A stretch of DNA of 64,000 nt from Bacteroidia bacterium (GTDB lineage: Bacteria > Bacteroidota > Bacteroidia > JADZBD01). Both the position numbers and the translations under genes were made by a program. The stretch lies in the NCBI GenBank assembly GCA_020852255.1, contig JADZBD010000009.1, forward strand, positions 1 through 64,000, given 5' to 3'. Below the pieces are notes generated by a model, which worked only from the letters and a program-made list of their open reading frames with translations, did no database searches and was not told the DNA's origin. Positions 35,927 through 43,862 of the stretch are shown piece after piece; positions within the stretch are counted from its first letter, which is position 1; every line of letters starts with the position of its first letter.

Positions 35927-36747
35927 GATTGATTCAGCATTGATGCCTGAATAGTAATCGTAAATTCTTTATCAGGAACAGCCGGGTAAACGCGGGAGAA
36001 TGACTTTACAGGGCGATTAATATAAATAGCACAAAGCGTATTGGAGACGTGGTAAATGTTGTTTCTTTTCTCTGCCGGTGCCCCATCCAGTATACCTGCA
36101 AAAACATTCCAGTCAATATGCTCATACTGAATCGCATAATCATGCCAGACGATGATTGAAGTATCATCTTTAAGCAACCTAAAAACTTTTTCAGTATCGT
36201 TCCTGACCGCTTCATACCGGTGATCACCATCTACAAAAATGAGATCGAATTTCCTGTTGAGCGAATTAAAATCGAAAGTCATTGAATTTCCCTCCACATG
36301 CTTTACATTGGGAAGATCTCTGGAAAAAAAACGCTGCACTTTCGTGAATGGTTCACCCCAGCCAATGGAATGCATTTCTTTGTCGGAAAGACTCAGGGAC
36401 CAGCACTCTTTAGCCACCTCCGCTACATTTGAGATACTTTCTCCCCTCCAGGTACCGATCTCAAGGTACGCGCAGTCTCTGAATCCGGAAGCGAGTTGCT
36501 TCAACAGGGCCATATCAATGGGCAGAGAGGTGCCGTAGAGGTGGGTGAAATGATGCACCTCTTGCCGGAATCCGGGAAACAAATCAGTCAGGCTGATCTC
36601 CTTCAGCCCATTTTCCATTCCGTATCTTTTTGTTACATAGTCTTTACGGTCCGCCGAGGAGATCCCGTGGTACAAAGCCTTCAGGATCACAGACGGGCGG
36701 GTGAACAGGTACTTTAGAAATGGACCAACAAGCTTCCTTCTTTGCAT
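35923..36747 (-). CDS. Class I SAM-dependent methyltransferase (Methyltransf_24 type)
   Basis: This 274-residue Rossmann methyltransferase has motif I as AYLEIGTWRGESISNVA and the acidic strand LIFVDGDHRYEAVRNDTEK, a hallmark of the Methyltransf_24 group. SIIVWHDYA follows. It has no signal or membrane helix. It lies 33 nt after the GT4 gene at 36781, with a near-match -7 sequence CATCTTTG just upstream that could act as an internal promoter. A sugar-modifying role is inferred from the neighbours. Confidence 0.85.
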   Translation of the reverse strand: MQRRKLVGPFLKYLFTRPSVILKALYHGISSADRKDYVTKRYGMENGLKEISLTDLFPGFRQEVHHFTHLYGTSLPIDMALLKQLASGFRDCAYLEIGTWRGESISNVAEVAKECWSLSLSDKEMHSIGWGEPFTKVQRFFSRDLPNVKHVEGNSMTFDFNSLNRKFDLIFVDGDHRYEAVRNDTEKVFRLLKDDTSIIVWHDYAIQYEHIDWNVFAGILDGAPAEKRNNIYHVSNTLCAIYINRPVKSFSRVYPAVPDKEFTITIQASMLNQS

Positions 36748-36780
36748 AACTTACCGCAAAGATGGGAAAAAGAGAGGATA

Positions 36781-38076
36781 TTACAGCTTCTCCAGAACCA
36801 TGGCGAAGGCTTTCGCCCCGTTTCTTCTCGAGAACCGGGAAATATCATTGGACATTCGCATGCTCAGAACTCCTGACTTATATTCACTGAAATACTTCTG
36901 TACCATAGCGATCATCCCCTCTAAGTCCTTGAAATCATGAACGGATCCGGCAAGGCACTCACGGATAATCTCCGCTGAGTCACCGTCCGGATTTCCGATG
37001 CAAACAACAGGGCGCTTTGCGGCGAGGTATTCGAACAATTTACCCGGAATAATTCCGAGAACATTGGGAGTGTCATTCAGTGGAAGAAGAAGCACAGGAC
37101 TTGACATCAAAAAAGGGACAATCTCTGAGTGTGGCAGGTAATCTATTCGCTCCACAAAATCCCACAGGCCCTCCCCTTTTAGTGATTCAAAAACACTGTA
37201 ATCAGTTTTTCCAACCAGGCGAATCTTCAGATGATGCTTCAGCTCCGGCTCAACTTTTAACACTTCTGCAAGAGCCTTCCAGAAAACAACAGGATTCCGG
37301 TCTTTATTCAAGGCACCAATGTGATGAAACGCAAATTCCTTTTTTACTTCAGGGCATGAGACATTGAAATCCTCCTCATCATATCCATTGGCGATCACTT
37401 CAACCGATCTGTTGGATAATTTCCTGAAATCACCGGCCCAATGCCGGCTCACTGTAACGATTTTATCTGCATGCTGCAATACTTCCTGTTCTAACCGGCG
37501 GTGCCTGGCATCAGCCGCAGCACTCAGCATCAGCTGATCATAGAAATCAATATTTGTCCAGGGATCCCGGAAATCAGCGATCCAGGGAATGCCAAATTTT
37601 CTCTTTAATCCCAGGGCAATAAGGTGCATACTATGGGGTGGTCCTGTGGAGATTATTGCATCCACTTTGTTCTTTTGCAGCCAATCTGAAAGAAACTCAA
37701 TAGATGGTTTTATCCAAAATCTTCTTGCGTCAGGGATGAAATAATTCCCTCTTATCCAAACGGCCAGCTTCTGCATCGGGCCCGGCTTTTTTCCTTCGGA
37801 AATGAAACCGGCACTCACTTTTTCACTTTTCTTCCGCCCTGTCATCCGTTTATAAAGGTCGTAGGGTTCCCAGGGTTTTGTTCTCAAGACCAGGGTTTCC
37901 GGTCTTACGTCCTTCTGCAGAGACAAGTCAGTTGCCGGATACTCCGCATCCTTAGATGTATAAATTACCGGATCCCATCCAAATTCAGGAAGATACTTGG
38001 AAAACTTCAGCCAGCGTTGTACGCCGGCCCCTCCTGCAGGCGGCCAGTAATAAGTAAGTATGAGAACACGTCGCAT
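36781..38076 (-). CDS. GT4-family glycosyltransferase
   Basis: This 431-residue GT-B enzyme has the typical opening VLILTYYWPPAGGAGVQRWL, with the Gly-rich donor loop. Mid-protein motifs are STGPPHSMHLIALGLK, IADFRDPWTN and VTVSRHWAGDF. The C-domain has PVLLLPLNDTPNVLGIIPGKLFEYLAAKRPV, in which IPGKLFEYLA replaces the usual EX7E segment, as in the WcaI/capsular type. It lies in the minus-strand series led by YfhO (33 nt downstream) and probably acts on surface glycan. Confidence 0.9.
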   Translation of the reverse strand: MRRVLILTYYWPPAGGAGVQRWLKFSKYLPEFGWDPVIYTSKDAEYPATDLSLQKDVRPETLVLRTKPWEPYDLYKRMTGRKKSEKVSAGFISEGKKPGPMQKLAVWIRGNYFIPDARRFWIKPSIEFLSDWLQKNKVDAIISTGPPHSMHLIALGLKRKFGIPWIADFRDPWTNIDFYDQLMLSAAADARHRRLEQEVLQHADKIVTVSRHWAGDFRKLSNRSVEVIANGYDEEDFNVSCPEVKKEFAFHHIGALNKDRNPVVFWKALAEVLKVEPELKHHLKIRLVGKTDYSVFESLKGEGLWDFVERIDYLPHSEIVPFLMSSPVLLLPLNDTPNVLGIIPGKLFEYLAAKRPVVCIGNPDGDSAEIIRECLAGSVHDFKDLEGMIAMVQKYFSEYKSGVLSMRMSNDISRFSRRNGAKAFAMVLEKL

Positions 38077-38109
38077 GGGAACTAATAACAGAGGAGGAAC
38101 CGCCGTACC

Positions 38110-40656
38110 TTATGATTGATTTGCAGCGCGCTTTCTCCACGCCAGAAAGCCCACACCGCCGAACATGAGCAGCATCAGCACTGAACTAATCATCGAAATA
38201 TTCTCTCCAAGGTGATACGATTCAGGTTCAAATTTCCATTCCACTTTGTGTTCCCCTTTGGGAATCATCAGGCCACGCAGAATATAATTCACACAAAAAT
38301 ATTCTACCGGCTTTCCATCTATGTAGGCATTCCATCCGGAGGGATAATAAATCTCCGAAAACACTGCCAATCCATCCTGTGAGGAACGGGTCTGGTAAAC
38401 AAGCCGCTCCGGGTGATAAGATACCAGGCGGATTCCTGCCATACTATCCGGAGTAATCGACGCCGGCAGTGATGCTTTATATTTCTGATCAATGATTGCC
38501 GTAATCGCGGGCTGAAATTCACGCAGAGCGAGAATTTCCGAATCAGGATTTGCGACCAGCTTATATTCATCTACAAACCAGGCAGGACCCAAAAATTCGG
38601 GATTAGCAATCGCCTCCGGCTCCCCTGTTTGTCCCTGCATGATAAAATATTTCGTGTTCAACATATTGAACACCCACCGATTTCCTCTTGCCAGATGAAA
38701 GTCAATCACATCCTGATACCGCTTTAATTTAGCACCGTGATAACCCGAAAGAGAATTGTGGAAAAAACAGGTGGCAGCATCCTGATCCAGCCGGGCCATT
38801 TGATTAAAAACCCTGTAATGGCCCGTATCCTGCATAATCTGCAAATCGGCCGCGTGCGGGCGCTCGGGCCCAAAAACGTTTTCAATTTCCCCTTCCTTCA
38901 TCGGCTTTTTCTTCTCAAAGGATGTCTCTCTGAAATACCGCATATTCACTGCACCCATGTCTACCAGTGTGAGGAGTGCGATACCTACACCCACGGCGTA
39001 TCCTGGAATTTTTTTGCGGGAGTAAAAGAAGATCAGAGCGCCGGCGAGAATAATGAAAATAAAACTACGGCCGGCATCGCTTTTCACAATATTTTCTCTC
39101 AGCTCTTCCACGTTCGGCCAGATGCTGGTAAAATACCCCATCAGTTCCTCCGGCTTCTTATCCGGATAGTATCTGGAGTACTGCGCTACCATATCCTCCA
39201 CTTCATTTTCCTTTGAAAGATCTGTAAAGGAAGAAGGCGACAGCCATACCAGCAGGGAAATACCTCCTGTTACAGCCAGTGAAATATAAAACGCCTTCAT
39301 GGCATTCACGGGAACGGACGTCAGTTTCTGTCTCAGCACATCGGGTTCCTTCATCAGCCTGTCCAGTGCGAGAGCTGCTAAGATGGGTGTTACCAGTTCA
39401 GCTACCACCAGCATACTTGACACCGCCCTGAATTTGTTATATGCCGGAAAATACTCCAGAAAAAATTCAGTGAGCCCCATAAAATGACGACCCCATGCCA
39501 ACATAATGCTGAGCAGTGCACCGGCTATCATAGCCCATTTCAATGCACCTTCTGTAAGGAAAATCCCAAGCACAAACAGAAAGACAACAATTGCACCCAC
39601 ATACACGGGACCTGAAGTGAACGAAACCGGTCCGAAATAACCTCCCATATTACCGGCAGCCTCCCTCTTTTGCTTTTCTCCCGGATCGTCTGCACCATCA
39701 ATATATTTTTCCACTGCTCCTTTGTGCTCCATTTGCATTGGCACGGAAGATCCCCCCTTAAAATTCGGGATCAGCAAGGTCATCGTTTCACCTTTCCCGT
39801 AGCTCCATGCCAGTGCGTATTCTGCATCCAGACCGCCGGTATCATCCGGCTTTTTTGTTCCATCCGGGTTGATCGTAAGATCCGACTTGCCGCGAATGGT
39901 ATACTTTGAGTAATCTAACGTAGTCATCAGCAAACCGGCATTGACCCCCACCGCCAGCAAAGCGGCCAGTGCCAATCCTCCGGAAGCTTTAACGAAATCC
40001 AGGATCTTTTTATCACGAACAGCTTCTATGAAATAACAAACGGCAAGTACCAATACCAAAATAAACAGGTAGTATGCCATCTGCAGGTGATTGGATTTAA
40101 TTTCAAGCGCGATAAACAAAGCAGACAATGACATGCCTGCGAGTAATTTTCCACGATAGGTCATTATAACACCCGCCAGAACCGGAGCAAAATAGGCGAT
40201 GGCATGCGCTTTTGAATTATGACCCGCTTCCAGAAGAATGAAGAAATAGGAAGAAAATGCAAAGGCGATACTCCCGAAAATGGCCGCATACCGGTTCACT
40301 CCCAGAACCATCATGAGAATATAAAATCCCAACATGGAAAGAAAAACATTGTAGATAGGATGTGGCAGCAATTTGGTGGTAAGCTTGTCAACATATCCCA
40401 CTATATTGGAAGGAAAATCCACATGGATCTGGTAGGTAGGCATTCCCCCGAAAGCTGTTTCCGTCCACAGAATATTTTCACCTTTGTTGCGGTGTTCCAT
40501 CAGCTCACGCGCCATCCCACGGTAATGGACTACATCACCCTGTACCAGATTCATTCCTTTAAAAGTTACATCCTTGAAAAAGACTGCCGCAAGAAGATAA
40601 AAGATGAGGAGGATGGCCGCGTGGGGCAGGTACTGCTTAAGGTTCAGTTCTTTCAT
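38110..40656 (-). CDS. YfhO-family polytopic membrane protein
   Basis: This is an 848-residue inner-membrane protein with about a dozen helices, then a ~200-residue soluble C-terminal domain and a final helix. Markers of the YfhO family are DVVHYRGMARELMEHR near the N-terminus and, in the C-terminal part, MLNTKYFIMQ and FSEIYYPSGWNAYIDGKPVEYFCVN. B. subtilis YfhO participates in glycosylating lipoteichoic acid; the family resembles GT-C enzymes. Start 40656 is preferred over an in-frame start at 40683, because a perfect -7 box at 40681-40688 lies across the longer version. It heads the minus-strand glycan unit. Confidence 0.88.
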   Translation of the reverse strand: MKELNLKQYLPHAAILLIFYLLAAVFFKDVTFKGMNLVQGDVVHYRGMARELMEHRNKGENILWTETAFGGMPTYQIHVDFPSNIVGYVDKLTTKLLPHPIYNVFLSMLGFYILMMVLGVNRYAAIFGSIAFAFSSYFFILLEAGHNSKAHAIAYFAPVLAGVIMTYRGKLLAGMSLSALFIALEIKSNHLQMAYYLFILVLVLAVCYFIEAVRDKKILDFVKASGGLALAALLAVGVNAGLLMTTLDYSKYTIRGKSDLTINPDGTKKPDDTGGLDAEYALAWSYGKGETMTLLIPNFKGGSSVPMQMEHKGAVEKYIDGADDPGEKQKREAAGNMGGYFGPVSFTSGPVYVGAIVVFLFVLGIFLTEGALKWAMIAGALLSIMLAWGRHFMGLTEFFLEYFPAYNKFRAVSSMLVVAELVTPILAALALDRLMKEPDVLRQKLTSVPVNAMKAFYISLAVTGGISLLVWLSPSSFTDLSKENEVEDMVAQYSRYYPDKKPEELMGYFTSIWPNVEELRENIVKSDAGRSFIFIILAGALIFFYSRKKIPGYAVGVGIALLTLVDMGAVNMRYFRETSFEKKKPMKEGEIENVFGPERPHAADLQIMQDTGHYRVFNQMARLDQDAATCFFHNSLSGYHGAKLKRYQDVIDFHLARGNRWVFNMLNTKYFIMQGQTGEPEAIANPEFLGPAWFVDEYKLVANPDSEILALREFQPAITAIIDQKYKASLPASITPDSMAGIRLVSYHPERLVYQTRSSQDGLAVFSEIYYPSGWNAYIDGKPVEYFCVNYILRGLMIPKGEHKVEWKFEPESYHLGENISMISSVLMLLMFGGVGFLAWRKRAANQS

Positions 40657-40680
40657 GTGTAAATCCCTAAAAATCAGGAA

Positions 40681-40688
40681 CAAAAATA
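40681..40688 (-). promoter_or_regulatory. -7 promoter element of the YfhO gene
   Basis: TATTTTTG on the minus strand is a perfect -7 box. Transcription would begin near 40677 with a ~20-nt leader, supporting ATG 40656. No -33 box is obvious. Confidence 0.5.
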
Positions 40689-40697
40689 GGAAAAATC

Positions 40698-40925
40698 TTA
40701 GTCTTTGATCTCCTCATAATCGATATACTCGCCTTCGCGGACATCTTTGGTCTTCTTCGGCTCCGAAGAATGAATGCGAGTCTCCCCTTCCTTATTCTCT
40801 CTGGGGGGGTGATGATGCGTATGAAAAGTAAATGTATTGGGGCGGGATGAGCTGGTATCTTTTCTAAAAATCCGGAACAGGATCCAGATCACAAGCACGG
40901 TAAAAAAAATTTCTGAGATTGTCAT
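40698..40925 (-). CDS. DUF4834-family small membrane protein
   Basis: This 75-residue protein has one N-terminal helix (ISEIFFTVLVIWILFRIF), a polar His/Pro-rich linker and the conserved acidic ending VREGEYIDYEEIKD that marks DUF4834. The family is small, single-span and found in Bacteroidota; its role is unknown. ATG 40925 overlaps the stop of the upstream surface protein (40922-40925), so translation is likely coupled. The frame is open further upstream, but only the short form fits the family. Confidence 0.8.
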   Translation of the reverse strand: MTISEIFFTVLVIWILFRIFRKDTSSSRPNTFTFHTHHHPPRENKEGETRIHSSEPKKTKDVREGEYIDYEEIKD

Positions 40926-43447
40926 CGGATAACCGTTACCGTGCCCAGCCGGGCTTTCATTTTCTTCTTTCCTCCCGTACGTTGGAGGCGCCAAATATAC
41001 ACTCCTTCCTGAACCAGTTCACCGCTTTCCATACGTCCGTCCCATGCCTTGCTGCCCGGATCGTCGGTTTCCCAAATCACATGACCCCAGCGATCAAAAA
41101 TCTGCAGCTTTTCATAAAAGCAACCTACCGGTCCTTCCACCTTCCAGGTCTCATTGAAGGCATCGCCGTTAGGGGTGAAGGCATTGGGCACATACACACT
41201 GGAAGCTTCGATCAGGTCGAAATCCACCATAGATCTTGCGGTATCCGCACAGGCAGTATAGGGATTAACAATCAGGGTCACCAGGTAAGTTCCGAAGGCC
41301 GGGTATCCGTGGACCGGGTTCTGAGTTCCGCTGGAATCTCCATCGCCGAACACCCATAACTGACTGATCACATTTCCGGATTCGTTGGTAAACAATACAG
41401 CAGATTCGCAGGGTACGCCTGCCGAAGTGAATACAGCCTGGGATGCAGTAATCACCGTAAGCGTGACGAGACCGGTATCAATACACCCGTAACTGTTGGC
41501 ACCGGTAACGGTATAGGTAGTAGTTGTTGTTGGAAAGGCCATCACATTGGCCCCGGTATTCGACGAAAGTGTACTGGCAGGATTCCAAGAATAATTCTGT
41601 CCGCCTACGGCTGTGAGTGCCGTACTGTCGCCCAGGCAAAGGTTAGGATTTCCGGTTGCTGTTATTGCAGGAACGGGATTAATCACCACGGTAACAGTGC
41701 CTGTTCCCGTGCATCCGTTCATATCTGTTCCCACCACTGTATAGGTAGTAGTAACTGTGGGAGCTGCAATCACGTTTTGTCCAGTAGCGGCACTGAGGGA
41801 GGCAGCGGGTGTCCATACAAATCCGGCACCTCCTCCTCCGCTCAGGGGTACCGTAAGTCCCGGACAAATGGCCGTATCGCCCGACGCAGTGATTTGAGCC
41901 GGCGGATGAACTGTTATTGTGATGTATGCAGTATCGGTGCCGCACACATCCGTTCCTATCACCGTATACGTGGTGGTGCTGAGCGGAGTGGCTGCAACAG
42001 AAGTTCCGGTAGTGGCACTCAAACTGCTGGCCGGACTCCACACATAGCTGGCGGCACCGCTGGCGTTTAGAATGGCGGCCACATTCGGGCATACGTCAGG
42101 AGTGGTAGTGGAAACAGACACCATCGGTTGGCCGGATACTGTTACCACTATGGAATCGGTATCACTGCCGCACACATTGTTCACGATCACCCAGTAAGTG
42201 CCTCCTGTACTAACGGTAACGGACGCCGTAGTTGCACCCGTACTCCACTGGTAAGTAGAATTGCAGACATTTCCTGCGGATATATTAAAGGGAGTAAGGG
42301 GACAAGGTGCAATGGTATCATTCCCAATATTTATAAAATTACCCACCTGCTGGGTCATACTGAAGGGTACAAAGTTGGGAAGCCCCGAGCGGCAGGTTGT
42401 TCCCCCGTTGAGAGCAAATCCATTCGCCACATAATTACATCCCACTCCTACCGTATTCGGATTGTTAATTACATCCAGGTTAGACGCGCCGTTATTGGCC
42501 ACGTAAAGGCGGCCATCGGGAGCCGACTGGATCATTCCGTACAGATACACATTCCATCCCGGAAGGGTGGCCAGCTGAGTAGTTGTTTGTGTGGGAAGAT
42601 CAATCTGCACAACAAAATTGCCGGTCCAGACAGTTGAGAAATACAATTCATCATCATTGGGTGAGAAATCTATTCCGTAAACCGTATTGCTGTAAAGGCT
42701 TGCAAGAGGCAACAGGTTTACCATATTGGTTACCTGACCTGTTGTGCTGTTAAAATCAAATAGTTCAAACAGTGGCCCAAATGTATTTGCCACTGCCAGT
42801 TTCTGACCATTATGGGATGCTTTGATGGGACCTATCATATGGTTATTGGCATGAAAACCGCCCACATTCGAAGTAACAGCAGGGCCCAGTCCGGAAGAGG
42901 AGAGCAGAAAAGTTTTGAAAGCGTTGGAATTCAACTCATGCGTAATAATCCAGATGTCAGTTCCGTTTGAATGAAGAACGGCCGTTATCTTTTCACCGCA
43001 AGGCTGGTGAACAAGAATGTTTTTTTGTGCTATAACAACATCTCCGCTTCCTCCGTTAAGGCACATATCCACCACAGTATAGCGAAGATCACCTGTGCCG
43101 GAATGATCTGCCACGTGGAAAATGTAATACTTCGAACAGTCCAGCGGTTTCTTAACGATCAGGACCTGGGTAGAAGAGGATCCGCCCAAAAGTCCGTTCC
43201 CGTTTGGCATCACGGCATTCGTTGCATCCCAAACGGTTGTACCATCAGTATAGAAAAGAAGATTCCCCTGGTTATCACAAACACTTGCTGTTGCTTCCAG
43301 CACATTATTCATGGATGATGTTATCGGTACAGGATTTCCTCCATTAAAATCCATTCCGGCCATATCGCCGAACACCCACACATTGTTCTGCTGTCCGTAC
43401 AGAACCGAAGAAATAAGGAACACCGCTATCGCTATTCGACGTAACAT
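40922..43447 (-). CDS. T9SS type-B surface protein with propeller and Ig-like repeats
   Basis: This 841-residue exported protein has the signal peptide MLRRIAIAVFLISSVLYGQQ. Residues ~22-360 look like a WD40/YVTN-type propeller (NVWVFGDMAGMDFNGG, GNLLFYTDGTTVWDA, IDFSPNDDELYFST), a type seen in many Bacteroidota T9SS cargo proteins. Ig/PKD-like modules follow, including three ~75-residue repeats (41455-42130) and a PKD domain (QLWVFGDGDS). The C-terminal CHU_C domain has NAFTPNGDAFNE, IFDRWGH and AWDGRMESG. ATG 43447 is preferred to 43459 because of the promoter at 43464-43495. It is coupled to the DUF4834 gene. Confidence 0.87.
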   Translation of the reverse strand: MLRRIAIAVFLISSVLYGQQNNVWVFGDMAGMDFNGGNPVPITSSMNNVLEATASVCDNQGNLLFYTDGTTVWDATNAVMPNGNGLLGGSSSTQVLIVKKPLDCSKYYIFHVADHSGTGDLRYTVVDMCLNGGSGDVVIAQKNILVHQPCGEKITAVLHSNGTDIWIITHELNSNAFKTFLLSSSGLGPAVTSNVGGFHANNHMIGPIKASHNGQKLAVANTFGPLFELFDFNSTTGQVTNMVNLLPLASLYSNTVYGIDFSPNDDELYFSTVWTGNFVVQIDLPTQTTTQLATLPGWNVYLYGMIQSAPDGRLYVANNGASNLDVINNPNTVGVGCNYVANGFALNGGTTCRSGLPNFVPFSMTQQVGNFINIGNDTIAPCPLTPFNISAGNVCNSTYQWSTGATTASVTVSTGGTYWVIVNNVCGSDTDSIVVTVSGQPMVSVSTTTPDVCPNVAAILNASGAASYVWSPASSLSATTGTSVAATPLSTTTYTVIGTDVCGTDTAYITITVHPPAQITASGDTAICPGLTVPLSGGGGAGFVWTPAASLSAATGQNVIAAPTVTTTYTVVGTDMNGCTGTGTVTVVINPVPAITATGNPNLCLGDSTALTAVGGQNYSWNPASTLSSNTGANVMAFPTTTTTYTVTGANSYGCIDTGLVTLTVITASQAVFTSAGVPCESAVLFTNESGNVISQLWVFGDGDSSGTQNPVHGYPAFGTYLVTLIVNPYTACADTARSMVDFDLIEASSVYVPNAFTPNGDAFNETWKVEGPVGCFYEKLQIFDRWGHVIWETDDPGSKAWDGRMESGELVQEGVYIWRLQRTGGKKKMKARLGTVTVIR
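41455..42130 (-). repeat. Three ~75-residue Ig-like repeats inside the surface protein
   Basis: Three tandem copies share the pattern (Y/F)xWxPAxxLSxxTGxxVxAxPxxTTTYTVxG. They read YVWSPASSLSATTGTSV, FVWTPAASLSAATGQNV and YSWNPASTLSSNTGANV. They are diverged at the DNA level, as expected for old domain duplications rather than recent slippage. Confidence 0.65.
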
Positions 43448-43463
43448 TTTGAAATCCAACCTT

Positions 43464-43495
43464 TAAAGTTACAAAATCGGTTCAGGTGCGCCAAA
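43464..43495 (-). promoter_or_regulatory. -33/-7 promoter of the propeller surface-protein gene
   Basis: On the minus strand TTTG, 20 bp, TAACTTTA is one mismatch from the full consensus. The start would be near 43460, giving a 13-nt leader to ATG 43447. Longer inverted sequences (CAACCTTT at 43457, AAAGGTTG at 43557, with CGGTTCA/TGAACCG inside) flank it. Confidence 0.55.
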
Positions 43496-43596
43496 AGAGC
43501 CTTACAAATCACAGATTTTCAGGAGGTTGTCTTTTATAAGACGGATGAATGAACCGAAAGGTTGCGTAAGGTGAAAACCGGCAGGCTATTAAAAAA

Positions 43597-43791
43597 TTAC
43601 TTTTTACCGGTAAGAAACAGAAAGACCGCTCCAAAAAAAATACCGCTTCCTCCAATGATCATCAGTAAGGTTGCGGCGGGCCAATGCATCAGTTTAAAAA
43701 CCAGGCCTGCCCCTAATCCCAGCAATCCGATGAACATTACTTTCTTGTAAAGACCCGAAGACGGGGGGGTATTTGGTTTGTCTACTAACAT
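43597..43791 (-). CDS. GldL-like two-helix mini membrane protein
   Basis: This 64-residue protein has two transmembrane segments (~19-34 and ~40-59). The signature FKLMHWPAATLLMIIGGSG closely resembles the first helix pair of GldL, the T9SS/gliding motor subunit, which has a similar FKxMHWPxA motif followed by a second helix. It lacks GldL's long cytoplasmic coiled-coil. Small GldL_N-type proteins exist elsewhere in Bacteroidota. Whether it interacts with the GldLM motor or is an unrelated small protein sharing the fold is not known. It lies 71 nt after carB on the same strand. Confidence 0.65.
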   Translation of the reverse strand: MLVDKPNTPPSSGLYKKVMFIGLLGLGAGLVFKLMHWPAATLLMIIGGSGIFFGAVFLFLTGKK

Positions 43792-43862
43792 GCTCTATCT
43801 CATCAACTTTACGATCGCATTTTTTTCAAATCTTCAGATGGCCGCATTAATGATACGACAAA

